This document shows positions 34,071 through 42,090 of a stretch of 64,000 bases of DNA, piece by piece. The notes below the pieces were generated by a model. It saw only the letters and a program-made list of their open reading frames with translations, did not search any database and was not told the DNA's origin. A program made the position numbers and the translations under genes. Position 1 is the stretch's first letter; each line of letters opens with the position of its first letter. The stretch is from positions 2,976,001 to 3,040,000 of the forward strand of contig OZ251458.1 of NCBI GenBank assembly GCA_965242535.1. The letters are read 5' to 3'. Source of the stretch: VXRD01 sp965242535 (lineage in GTDB: Bacteria > Latescibacterota > UBA2968).

Positions 34071-35648
34071 TCACATCCCCCAGACCTCGATCTCGACGCC
34101 ACCATCAGACGCTCGGCGATCCCGAAATATCTTGTCCCGCCAACGCCTGTCCTCGCGGCGGTCAAAGACCACCAGATGACCCGCCTCGGCATCGCAACGA
34201 TCCATGTAGTCCGCGGTCTGTTCCAAACCCTCGGCGATGGTCCGTTCCAATGTTTTGCGGAGCACCTTGCACTCGATCACGAATTTGCGCGTCTGATCGC
34301 CCTGCGGCCAGACGATGAGCAAATCGGTACGCATGCGGCCCAAGCCATACTCGCGTTCAATGCGTCCACCGCTGTTCACGATCCTTTGCAAAAACGCCTG
34401 CAACAGCAACTGGGGACCGGCCTCTCGATACGCGAATCGCTTGACCCAATGCTCGGAGTGTTCGCGGAAGAACGTCTGGAACTCGGCCAGCAATGCGACC
34501 ACATCCAAACGGCCATCGGCACGGACGTACCAAGCCGTTTCCTGATTGAACTCCTCTTGGATCACCCACGTCAGTTCGCGGGGCACGACTTCGGCGTAGA
34601 TCGGATTGGCGATGCGGATCGGATGATCCCGCGCCATGAGTCCGAGGTCGCGCGCGTATTCCAAATCGCGATCGGTGAAGTGGCGTTCCTCATCGCCGCT
34701 GCTCAAGATCGGCTCGACAATGCGCCGCACGCGCTCCTCTTTGAGTTTGTCGGTCAACTGATCGAGATGCGTTTCGCGGCGCAGGATGAGTTGCTCTTTC
34801 GCCTCGATGACCGCGGCGGCGGTGATCGGATCGTTGCGATCTTCCGCACCATCTCGGAAGCAGGTTTGATCCGCTAAGGCATTGACCAACCAAGGTTGCC
34901 CCTGCGTCTGATGCCAAATCGCGTCCAAGGCGTCGGGCGCGAACGCCTGACCCGTCTCCTCCGTATGCTGTGCGAGCAGTGTCTGGACCTCGTCTCGTGA
35001 AAAATCCCCTAAGCGCAACGAGCGCGATTTAATGTTAAACGCGCTCCCCCCGGCAATGACAGCATTGGCAGAACCCGAATGGATGCGGTAGTCGCGCACA
35101 TCGCGTATTCCGCACAAGACGATGCTTTGCGGAAAATACGTTGGACGCTGGTCGTAGCCGGCGCGCAACTGCCGCAACGCGGACAGGAGCGAATCGCCGA
35201 TCAGCGCGTCGATCTCGTCGATGAGCAACACCAGCGGTTTGGGATCCGCATTGGCCCATCGCGTCAAGGCCACGCGCAGTGCGGTACTCGGCCCGTTCTT
35301 GGTCAAGATGTCGGGCCAAATCTCGTCCAAAAACTCATCGCCCAGCGTCAAACTCGCCCGGAGTGCCAACTCGCCCAAAATGCCGCGCATGACCTGTTCC
35401 ACATCTTCGCGCATGGCCTGCCCGCTTTCGACATTGGCGTACACGCACCGGTACGCGCCTTCGGCGTTGAGCAGGTCGCACAAGGCGAGCAGAGCCGAGG
35501 TCTTGCCCGTCTGCCGAGGCGCGTGCAAAACGAAGTAGCGTTTGTCCCGGATGAGTCGACGCACCTCGACGAGATTAATCCGTTCCAAGGGCGGGATACA
35601 GTAGTGGTCTTCAGCCACTACGGGTCCGGCGGTATTAAAAAAGCGCAT
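34071..35648 (-). CDS. P-loop ATPase (AAA/STAND-like) with C-terminal PD-(D/E)XK nuclease-like domain
   Basis: A 525-residue protein. It begins with RFFNTAGPVVAEDHYCIPP, a start common to ATP-binding proteins with AAA-like domains. Walker A is APRQTGKTS (residues 43-51), Walker B is VLLIDEIDAL (about 136-145), and a sensor region SIVLCGIRDVRDY follows. A winged-helix segment lies near 310-370. The tail carries a PD-(D/E)XK arrangement: EREYGLGRMRTDLLIVWP (Asp near 440) and KFVIECKVLRKT (ExK near 457). Similar proteins are numerous in cyanobacteria and candidate phyla and their function is not established; an NTP-dependent nuclease or switch is likely from domain content. Confidence 0.82.
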   Translation of the reverse strand: MRFFNTAGPVVAEDHYCIPPLERINLVEVRRLIRDKRYFVLHAPRQTGKTSALLALCDLLNAEGAYRCVYANVESGQAMREDVEQVMRGILGELALRASLTLGDEFLDEIWPDILTKNGPSTALRVALTRWANADPKPLVLLIDEIDALIGDSLLSALRQLRAGYDQRPTYFPQSIVLCGIRDVRDYRIHSGSANAVIAGGSAFNIKSRSLRLGDFSRDEVQTLLAQHTEETGQAFAPDALDAIWHQTQGQPWLVNALADQTCFRDGAEDRNDPITAAAVIEAKEQLILRRETHLDQLTDKLKEERVRRIVEPILSSGDEERHFTDRDLEYARDLGLMARDHPIRIANPIYAEVVPRELTWVIQEEFNQETAWYVRADGRLDVVALLAEFQTFFREHSEHWVKRFAYREAGPQLLLQAFLQRIVNSGGRIEREYGLGRMRTDLLIVWPQGDQTRKFVIECKVLRKTLERTIAEGLEQTADYMDRCDAEAGHLVVFDRREDRRWRDKIFRDRRASDGGVEIEVWGM

Positions 35649-35759
35649 GTCGCGGTTCCTTTATTTTTTTTGCCAACCGGTCTCGTTGTGGATGACGCAA
35701 TGCAATGTGTCCATGTCGATTTTGAAAGATAACCCAAACAGAATCAGATCACAAGCAAA

Positions 35760-35790
35760 AGGCCCTGCAACTCATTGCAGGGCCTAATTA
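35760..35790 (-). terminator. Intrinsic terminator downstream of the small membrane protein
   Basis: Stem GGCCCTGCAA paired with TTGCAGGGCC around CTCA; the AAAA on the left is the U-tract on the minus strand. It is part of a 65 bp block (35725-35790) repeated at 36863-36928. Confidence 0.8.
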
Positions 35791-35830
35791 TTACTGTTAC
35801 GCGATTTCGATGATGGTGGATTCTGAGAGT

Positions 35831-36199
35831 TTAACATTCCGAGACATCGCCGCTTATATAGCGAGTCCACATTTCCTTACAAATCAATGTGCTCACATAC
35901 AAGCCCATTGCCAGCACCCCGAAATGAAAAATGTGAACGAAAAAATGAAAAATATGGACAGCCGAGGGTTGATCGAAAGAAAGAATTTGCCGAGATACGC
36001 AGATAAACAAGTAAAAGACCAAGCCAATCACATTAATCCACGCCCCAAAGTAAAACATCAATAACCTCAACATCACCTTCTTCTTTTTTTTCGAAACGAT
36101 AGTCGTGGTTGGTTCTCGGATGAAGGCGGAAAATATTGACACGATGGTAATAGCGATAGCCAATATCGCGTATAGCTGGATCGGTGGAAACTCGGGCAT
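35831..36199 (-). CDS. Small integral membrane protein of unknown function (122 aa)
   Basis: ATG 36199 has AGGAG six bases upstream. There are three predicted membrane helices: IQLYAILAIAITIVSIFSAF (residues 7-26), LLMFYFGAWINVIGLVFYLF (about 46-65) and FHFGVLAMGLYVSTLI (about 91-106), separated by a strongly basic loop with KKKKK (about 37-42). No family is recognised. It begins ten bases after the PLD-like gene and the two are surely co-transcribed. Base composition is lower in GC than in flanking genes. Confidence 0.7.
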   Translation of the reverse strand: MPEFPPIQLYAILAIAITIVSIFSAFIREPTTTIVSKKKKKVMLRLLMFYFGAWINVIGLVFYLFICVSRQILSFDQPSAVHIFHFFVHIFHFGVLAMGLYVSTLICKEMWTRYISGDVSEC

Positions 36200-36208
36200 C
36201 GGCCACTC

Positions 36209-36811
36209 CTATCGGGTCAGCGTTGCGGCGTTGGGTGGACCGAACTTTCGTTCAATGTCCTTTTTGTAGTCGCCGAGGACCTCATCTGTCACATGCCCGA
36301 GATCGCGCTGAACCCTCGTGCAATCGATCCATCGGATCCTGCGTTCGCTATCGCCCAATTCGTGCCGCGACAAATAGGCTTTTCTGCCGTCGTCAATGAT
36401 CTTGTAGTGAACGTCGTTTGACGCCACATTGTCGCCCGTCCGAATATCTACTTGGGGATGGTTGCCAAACGCTTGCCTGAAACGCAGGTCGTGGTCGAAG
36501 TTAAAGAAGCACTGGATTTTGAAATCCGCGTTTTGCTCCAACTTTTCCTGCACGGTAGCAATGACTTCGGGATCATTGTAGATCGATCCCGCCATATCGT
36601 TGCCATCGTCATAGATGGTCATTTTCTCTTTTGCTTCGTCCAACAGGCCAACGAAGTACTCGGTCGCGGCGGGGTCATCGTTGATGGCATTGGTGGCGGT
36701 GACATCGAGAATCGGCCACGCCTTGTAGAGCATTCGGATGGCGGCAAAGACACAAAACGCACCCCCCAAAAGTGCCAAAGCCACTGTTCCATAGATAACG
36801 AACTCCATCAT
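36209..36811 (-). CDS. Membrane-anchored PLD-like (single HKD) domain protein
   Basis: A 200-residue protein with one N-terminal membrane helix (VIYGTVALALLGGAFCVFAA, residues 5-24). The soluble part has the look of a phospholipase D-type phosphodiesterase half: AKEKMTIYDDGND, then a strand pair FKIQCFFNFDHDLRFRQAFG and the HxK(x)nD motif HYKIIDDGRKAYLSRHELG (His near 133), followed by the second strand. Single-HKD proteins dimerise to form the active site; members cut DNA (Nuc type) or lipids. The motif is divergent (no GSxN), so activity is uncertain. ATG pair at 36811 with AGGAGAA upstream. It and the next gene are flanked by 65 bp direct repeats. Confidence 0.6.
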   Translation of the reverse strand: MMEFVIYGTVALALLGGAFCVFAAIRMLYKAWPILDVTATNAINDDPAATEYFVGLLDEAKEKMTIYDDGNDMAGSIYNDPEVIATVQEKLEQNADFKIQCFFNFDHDLRFRQAFGNHPQVDIRTGDNVASNDVHYKIIDDGRKAYLSRHELGDSERRIRWIDCTRVQRDLGHVTDEVLGDYKKDIERKFGPPNAATLTR

Positions 36812-36892
36812 TCGATTCTCCTTTCAACTTAAAAATCAAACGGCTTCTCTATCGAATTTGCCAAAGATAACCCAAACAGAATCAGATCACAA

Positions 36893-36925
36893 GCAAAAGA
36901 CCCCGCAACTTCTTGCAGGGCCTCT
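36893..36925 (-). terminator. Terminator-like hairpin between small gene and PLD-like gene
   Basis: Imperfect stem ACCCCGCAA/TTGCAGGGCCT, embedded in a 65 bp block nearly identical to that at 35725-35790. It lies 24 bases past the stop of the 61-residue gene, so it may end transcription of the upstream five-gene part. Confidence 0.6.
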
Positions 36926-36948
36926 TGGGATTATGCACGCTGTGCCGA

Positions 36949-37134
36949 TCACTGGGATTTATGTTTTGTTCCGTATCGCTTGATAAACAGCCGCTTCTCT
37001 TCTTCGGTAGGTTTGGAATTTCGGATTCTCGGGTTATATGTCACCCACCCGACCTCAAAATTGATGCGTTTTGCAAACGCTTTCTCCGCCTCTACTTCAG
37101 CGACTGTGGGATAAAGCCTATCTCGCGGTGTCAT
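36949..37134 (-). CDS. Small hypothetical protein (61 aa)
   Basis: A 61-residue, Arg/Lys/Glu-rich protein starting MTPRDRLYPTVAEVEAEKAF. AGAGGAA lies six bases before the ATG and overlaps the tail of the upstream 252-residue gene's stop region (nine bases between genes), which supports it as a real gene of the same operon. No domain is recognised; it looks like a helical, basic small protein. Confidence 0.6.
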   Translation of the reverse strand: MTPRDRLYPTVAEVEAEKAFAKRINFEVGWVTYNPRIRNSKPTEEEKRLFIKRYGTKHKSQ

Positions 37135-37143
37135 AAATTCCTC

Positions 37144-37902
37144 TTAGAACTCTACCTTGATGGTGAGCGTGAACTCTGTTTGTTCGCTTATACGACGAGC
37201 ATAGTTGACTTCCAGCGATAGAAAGGCGGGGATATCAAGCCTGGCCAGAACATTAAGATTGCGTTGCACTTCACTGGTCATGTTTAGCTGGAGTCTTCGG
37301 CTTGTGAATGGGTTGTTTGGGTTTTGGCGCATTTCGAGAAGCGATCTCATTTTGGCGTCGCCCAATAATCCTTTTTGCTCCAGGAATTCTTTGGCCGCCG
37401 GCACATTTGGGGAACCGCCCGCGAATGTGTCCATCAAGTTTAGTTGGTTGCTAAACGAAGTCAATTCTTCATTTTCTATTTTTCCTTCTACGCTCCCCGT
37501 GAGTCTGTTGCCTTCAACAGAAACGGTTGTCTTACCTTCGGCGTTTTTATGCTCAACCTGTTCTACTGTAACCCTGCGAGCACCCAAGAAACCGCATAAC
37601 TCGGAAAAGAGCAGGTGTTTTTCCACTCCGAAACGCTCCACCGCCTTCTCCGAGTCTTCGTACTCATCCTTATTGAATGGGCTTTGAATCAGTACAGCAC
37701 CTGGGCGTGCAAGCCCACTGTCAAATAGACCTTGTACGACTGAGTTGGACTGTTGCGAAGAAGAAGGAAGTATATAGACCTCTTCGTTGAGCAAGAGTTC
37801 AGCACCGCCTTCTCGATACTCTAAAGCATCAATCTTAGCCTGGTCTAGCACAAGCACCGTTTTGCGGCGATGGGGTTCGTTAGGCCATGTACTATCGATC
37901 AT
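37144..37902 (-). CDS. Hypothetical protein of the membrane-gene operon (252 aa)
   Basis: AGGAG seven bases before ATG 37902. No signal peptide or membrane helix. The N-terminal 110 residues look like an alpha/beta receptor-type domain (KTVLVLDQAKIDALEY, EVYILPSSSQQSNSVVQG, AVLIQSPFNKDEYEDSE). A beta-rich middle (VTVEQVEHKNAEGKTTVS, NRLTGSVEGKIEN) and a helical-plus-beta C-terminus (SLLEMRQNPNNPFTSRRLQL, ISEQTEFTLTIKVEF) follow. The family is not recognised. It lies between the membrane-tail protein and the 61-residue gene, all reading the same way. Confidence 0.6.
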   Translation of the reverse strand: MIDSTWPNEPHRRKTVLVLDQAKIDALEYREGGAELLLNEEVYILPSSSQQSNSVVQGLFDSGLARPGAVLIQSPFNKDEYEDSEKAVERFGVEKHLLFSELCGFLGARRVTVEQVEHKNAEGKTTVSVEGNRLTGSVEGKIENEELTSFSNQLNLMDTFAGGSPNVPAAKEFLEQKGLLGDAKMRSLLEMRQNPNNPFTSRRLQLNMTSEVQRNLNVLARLDIPAFLSLEVNYARRISEQTEFTLTIKVEF

Positions 37903-37982
37903 GTTGCGTCTCCTTTGAGTGATTGGGCGAGTTCGTTCTGGGCGAGGTTCTGAATGAGAATGCCGCGTTTTTCGTTCTGGTC

Positions 37983-38501
37983 TTATTTTCTGAAAACGAT
38001 TTCGTATATTATTCCCAAAACGACCAAGATGATTAATATGCCCACCGCTCCCCGTACCTTCTTTCGGCGTCTTCTGTTTTTTTTTTGTTTTTTCAAGATA
38101 GCCTCAACACCGCGATGAGCCATCTCTTGCTTATCATCTGAAATCGTTCTGCCGATACGTCCGGCAAAGCCGACTATGGCGTTGACGACATCATCAGCCC
38201 ACGATTCCGATGGTTCATCCGGTACATGACCATGGCAAAGGATGGGGGCTACTCTGCCATCATTATCTAACTGATCAGAGGGCGTCTCCAAGAGGAATTT
38301 ATCGCCATACAAAAACGCAGTATGCGAACCTTCCGAAAAGACTTCGGTGCCATTCAAAGAGACTTTTGATATTTTTTTGGCAAACTTCTGGCGTGCAATC
38401 AGTTTCTCTTTTGCGAGAAAATGCCCGTTGACCTCCACAGGATCGAGGCTCTGATTATCCAGGCTTTGAGCACTAAATGAAAGGACAAGATTATTCTTCA
38501 T
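37983..38501 (-). CDS. C-terminally membrane-anchored hypothetical protein (172 aa)
   Basis: AGGTGG six bases before the ATG, inside the end of the GTPase gene; the two frames overlap by 11 bases. The N-terminal part is beta-rich (LVLSFSAQSLDNQSLDPVEV, SKVSLNGTEVFSEGS). Near residue 137 a strongly basic run (KKQKKNRRRRKKVRG) precedes one hydrophobic helix, AVGILIILVVLGIIYEIVF, at the C-terminus. This is the layout of a tail-anchored inner-membrane protein with a cytosolic head. Overlap with the GTPase suggests translational coupling and a complex. No known family. Confidence 0.65.
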   Translation of the reverse strand: MKNNLVLSFSAQSLDNQSLDPVEVNGHFLAKEKLIARQKFAKKISKVSLNGTEVFSEGSHTAFLYGDKFLLETPSDQLDNDGRVAPILCHGHVPDEPSESWADDVVNAIVGFAGRIGRTISDDKQEMAHRGVEAILKKQKKNRRRRKKVRGAVGILIILVVLGIIYEIVFRK

Positions 38502-39150
38502 GATGTACCACCTGATAAATTACATCATAGACCAAGGCTTCTGTTGATTCCTTCGATTTCAAGCTACCAAATGCAACTCTTACCTTAGCGTTCCCCCCTC
38601 CGCGTCGTACAATATCTCGAAAGATAGGCATTGAACGCATTTCGTCCACATAATCCCCTTTTTTATTTTCTGGCAATTTAGTGAAGTCAGGGTCAGTGCA
38701 ATCACAATGCGTTCCAATAATAAATAAAGGATACTCTTTTGAAGTGTCCCTCATCCAGCGTCCAATTTGATCCATATCTTTCTTAACTCGTTCTTCGGTG
38801 AGTTTATCGTCTGCCTTCAATTTATCCGCCCTCAAAAGATACAATACGATATCTGCCTTTTTGGTAATGTCTTCCCATTGGCCATAATGATAATTAGAAC
38901 CGGGGACATCTATAGATTCCTCAATCTCCAGTTCTAAATCTTTAAGCTCAAAATGGTTACTATCAGTCTTTTTTGCATAGCGGGTCTGGGCATGCTCTTG
39001 AGAAAAAGTACCTCCGATAAGAAAATTAATCAATGCGGTTTTTCCTGCAGTACGTTCTCCAAGAACAGCGAATTTTTTCCCTTTAACCTTTTTTATCCAT
39101 TTTGCAAGAGCAACACCACCCAATCCTAAAAGTGCAAGAATCCAAATCAT
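38491..39150 (-). CDS. Membrane-anchored small GTPase (TRAFAC-like)
   Basis: A 219-residue protein; GGAGG five bases before ATG 39150 fixes the start (a TTG four codons earlier lies within the ribosome site). One N-terminal helix (IWILALLGLGGVALAKWI) is followed by KKVKGKK. G1 is GERTAGKT (residues 31-38), G3 is DVPG (81-84) instead of the usual DxxG form with Thr/Gln, and the G4 position is GTHCDCTD (about 146-153), where NKxD is replaced by THCD. The altered G4 makes guanine specificity uncertain. AT-rich codons differ from the GC-rich neighbours, suggesting transfer. It appears to lead an operon with the tail-anchored protein and downstream unknowns. Confidence 0.78.
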   Translation of the reverse strand: MIWILALLGLGGVALAKWIKKVKGKKFAVLGERTAGKTALINFLIGGTFSQEHAQTRYAKKTDSNHFELKDLELEIEESIDVPGSNYHYGQWEDITKKADIVLYLLRADKLKADDKLTEERVKKDMDQIGRWMRDTSKEYPLFIIGTHCDCTDPDFTKLPENKKGDYVDEMRSMPIFRDIVRRGGGNAKVRVAFGSLKSKESTEALVYDVIYQVVHHEE

Positions 39151-39287
39151 TGTATCCTCCAAGATTTAAGAATGAGAAGCCAAACCGAGCACTTGAGGGT
39201 GACTCCGATTTTTAACTCGCGCAATGTACTCCAGAATCGCCCCGCGTGCAACTTGTATTTTTTCACAAATCAAACCGCTATTGAAAA

Positions 39288-39316
39288 CGCCGAGAGATCG
39301 CGGGGGTCTCTCGGCG
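39288..39316 (-). terminator. Intrinsic terminator after the EcsC gene
   Basis: Perfect ten-base stem CGCCGAGAGA paired with TCTCTCGGCG, with AAAA to its left that reads as a U-tract on the minus strand. It separates the EcsC gene from the GTPase operon, which therefore needs its own promoter in 39151-39280. Confidence 0.85.
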
Positions 39317-39356
39317 TGTTGTGTGAGTTGACAAGTTTTGACGAGGAATACCGCAC

Positions 39357-40166
39357 TTACTCTAATAACAGGGGCGCGTCGTCATACGTTTGTCTGACGG
39401 TGCTCTCGTCATAGATGCGTTCGAGTTTCCGAATAGTGAAATGTCCCTGAGCCATATTCTGGAAGTGATCGAGAAAAATCGTGTTAATTGTGGCACCTCC
39501 AACGGCACCGATCACCGGTAGGGCCTGAGCCGCGGCCTTCTGCGATACAACAACGCCAAAGCGCGAAGCGATCTGGGAGATAAGGCGAACGAGGGCAGGA
39601 GCCTTAACTCCTTGGGCGAGAACCTGCGGATTGGCAAGGTATCGGGTTGCACTGATAACCTCATTGGCTAGTAGCATCCGGACCGCAAAATAGCTCGATT
39701 CAGCAACATCTTCTTTACTCGCATCTTCATTAGAGTGCCCTCCCAAAGCAAAGACCTCTAAGCAAGCCAGTCTTGCCTCTATGCCTTCAAGGTCTTCCCC
39801 CTGACTCCTCGCTATATCAGCGATGGAACGAAGCATGATCATTGTGGAAAGAGGCAGTTCGAATGCGAGTGCCTTTAGACCGAATGCGCCACCGATGCCT
39901 CCAGTTGTCATGGCCATAAGTTTATGCATGGTATTGCTGGGGCTACCGAGGGAGGTCGTGTCCAAGGTTTTTACCGCCACCTGTAACACTTTCTCCAACG
40001 AGTCTTTACTGATCTGATTGATTACATCAGCATACTCGGGCGGGAGTCTCTCAAAGCCCGCTTCGATGGGCTTTCCAATCGTAGCGGTGAGTTTTTGTGC
40101 GAGGCTGGTCGATTCGAGCAGACGTTTGGCCTCGCGCAATTCTTCCAGATGTTCTTTGAGTAACAT
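39357..40166 (-). CDS. EcsC family protein
   Basis: A 269-residue protein. Two adjacent ATGs follow AAAGGAGAA; the second (40166) has better spacing. The EcsC (PF12787) pattern is visible: helical N-terminus, LPPEYADVINQISKDSLEKV, the Gly/Ala-rich membrane-associating stretch MAMTTGGIGGAFGLKALAFE (about residues 90-109), LPLSTMIMLRSIADIARSQG, and a second Gly-rich helix QALPVIGAVGGATINTIFLD (about 220-240). EcsC was first linked to the Ecs ABC exporter operon in Bacillus, but most EcsC-domain proteins are uncharacterised. It shares orientation and low GC with the GTPase operon behind it. Confidence 0.82.
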   Translation of the reverse strand: MLLKEHLEELREAKRLLESTSLAQKLTATIGKPIEAGFERLPPEYADVINQISKDSLEKVLQVAVKTLDTTSLGSPSNTMHKLMAMTTGGIGGAFGLKALAFELPLSTMIMLRSIADIARSQGEDLEGIEARLACLEVFALGGHSNEDASKEDVAESSYFAVRMLLANEVISATRYLANPQVLAQGVKAPALVRLISQIASRFGVVVSQKAAAQALPVIGAVGGATINTIFLDHFQNMAQGHFTIRKLERIYDESTVRQTYDDAPLLLE

Positions 40167-40387
40167 CATTTCTCCTTTCTCGTGAAAATGGTTGTTGGCA
40201 CTTTTGCTGTGACAATACAGAAAAAACTGCACATCCACAACTGTATTTTCCCACCAATCAACTCCTCAGAGATTTCCTGCGTCGGGTATCTCGTTTATGC
40301 GGTCTTGTTGGGGTGCCTTCCTGCGGAGACGCTCCAAGAATGGATCTTTGAGTTCCTGCGAGGCGAGCCAATCGCGTTCCTCTTCGC

Positions 40388-41677
40388 GTGTCATCCCTTC
40401 GATTTGAACCGAAAGGTTGGCGCAAGTGGTTTTTTCCCCGCTTCCGTGTGACCGATCAAGCGGTCTATAATCGGCTCGCCAAAGCCGATCCCTCTCCTTT
40501 GGCACGCCTCTTTCGACAGATCAACACGGTCTTAGCGGATCGTTTGCCTCAGAAGCCATCTAAAAATTATTGGGACCTACCCCCCTAGCCCCCCTTCCTG
40601 CGAGGAAGGGGGGAATCAAGGCGTCCTATTTTCGCGCTATGTATGGTTTTGAGCTGCGAAAAGCGAATGCTTTTGCGACGATCTCAATGGCGGTCCGAGT
40701 TTTTAGATGGCTTCTCAGGCGATTTATCCCGGTTTGGCCCCCTTTGCCAAAGCTGTGGTCTGTATCGATGAGAGCACCTTGGACAAAATCAAGAAAAAAC
40801 TCCCCGCGTTGCGCGACGTGCCCGATGGCGATTCGCAACTTTTACCCGGCAAGATGGCCGGTCTCTTTGACGTGCGGCGTCCACAATGGCGGCGCCTCCA
40901 GTTTCATTCGCATCCGCATCAAAACGAGAAGGTCGCCGCCCGCGCCTTCGTCGCCGATTTGCCTGCGAAGACCTTAATTCTTGCGGACTTAGGCTATTTT
41001 GGGTTTGCGTGGTTTGATTGGCTCACCGACAAGAAATACGACTGGCTCAGTCGCTTACGCGCCAAGACGAGCTCCAAAGTCATCCACACTTTCTCTCGCG
41101 ACGACAAGGTCTTTGATGGCTTGGTTTGGCTCGGGGCCTATCGGGCGGATCGCGCAAAGCATGCGGTGCGCTTGGTCACCTTTTGGCAAGGACGAAAAAA
41201 GCACAACTCTATCACCAATGTGTTAGACCCCAAAACGTTCACCCTCAAGGCCATCGCACGCACGTATGCGCGCAGGTGGGACATTGAGATGGCCTTCGCA
41301 TGGGTCAAGCAACATTTGCATCTGCGTCTGTTGTGGTCCTCCAAATCGGGCGTGATTCAGCAACAGCTCTGGGCAACGATGATCATTGCACAATCCTGCA
41401 AGCCCTGCGCTTGGAGATTGCTCATCAAGCCGGGGTAGACCCCTTTGATGTCTCTATGGCTTTATTGGTTGAGTATGCCCCGCGCTCTGCCTATGAAGGA
41501 CGGGATCCCATCGCCATTTTCGTGGCACGCGGACGGGACTTAGGCTTTATTCGGCCTTCGAGACGCACCCGCATCCGAGCCCCGGTCATCGCGCCTCAGG
41601 CCCGGCAACCGGCTCCTCCCGACCTCGTCCTCATCCGAACCCCGCGCTATGCCCAACGCAGGGCAAAAACACGATGA
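40388..41677 (+). pseudogene. IS4-family transposase, interrupted by a family B repeat and frameshifted
   Basis: A DDE transposase relict. The first piece (GWRKWFFPRFRVTDQAVYNR onward) runs to about 40551, is split by a 163 bp family B element, and resumes in frame at 40718 as AIYPGLAPFAKAVVCIDEST, which contains the first catalytic Asp. The second Asp is in LILADLGYFGFAWFDWL. The IS4 signature Y(2)R(3)E(6)K is perfect in YARRWDIEMAFAWVK. Near 41393 a frameshift moves the C-terminus (ILQALRLEIAHQAGVDPFD) into another frame. Two lesions make it inactive. Terminal inverted repeats were not identified. It marks one end of the accessory island. Confidence 0.82.
40552..40714. mobile_element. Repeat family B (MITE), copy B4, 163 bp, inside the IS4 transposase
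   Basis: Ends GAAGCCATCTAAAAA and TTTTTAGATGGCTTC with a TCA duplication at 40549-40551 and 40715-40717. Removing the element and one TCA restores the codons for RLPQAIYPG, which proves insertion. It belongs to the 163 bp subtype with an interior CTATGTATGGTTTTGAGCTG. Confidence 0.9.
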
Positions 41678-41689
41678 AAACGAATGAGT

Positions 41690-42088
41690 TGGTACAAATG
41701 GCACGGGGGCCTGTCCCTACATTGATAGGGGCGTTGACCCTCTCCCGGCTCACCACTACTCTAGCTGACGCTTATTTTGCCGACTGTGGACTGCTGGAAA
41801 TCATGTGTCAATCAATCGCCGAGGGCGAGGACAGGCACGGGGGCCTGTCCCTACAACGGATGGGATAAGGGGTGATGGGATTGCCCGCTACCCTCCTCTC
41901 GTTTTTAATCCGTCTCTCTGCTCTCTGCCCCACTCTCGTTTTTAATCCGCCTTTAATCCGCTAATCTGTGTAATCCTCGATTCAGACAACTTACCCACTC
42001 TCTCTGCCCTCCTCTCGCCTTCCGTCCGTACTCTCTGCCCTCTGCCCCACTCTCGCCTCTCGCCTCTCCCGTCTCCCGTCTCACCGCC
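41690..42088 (+). repeat. Palindromes and pyrimidine-rich repeats, no gene
   Basis: It starts with the shared AATGAGTTGGTACAAATGGC block, then two palindromes of the GTAGGGACAGG family (41702-41720 and 41829-41855), followed by degenerate CTCTCTGCC, TTTTTAATCCG and CTCGCCTCTCC units up to the end of the DUF5916 gene. The latter units are the complement of the GGGAGAGGCGAG arrays found elsewhere in the window. Confidence 0.7.
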
Positions 42089-42090
42089 TC

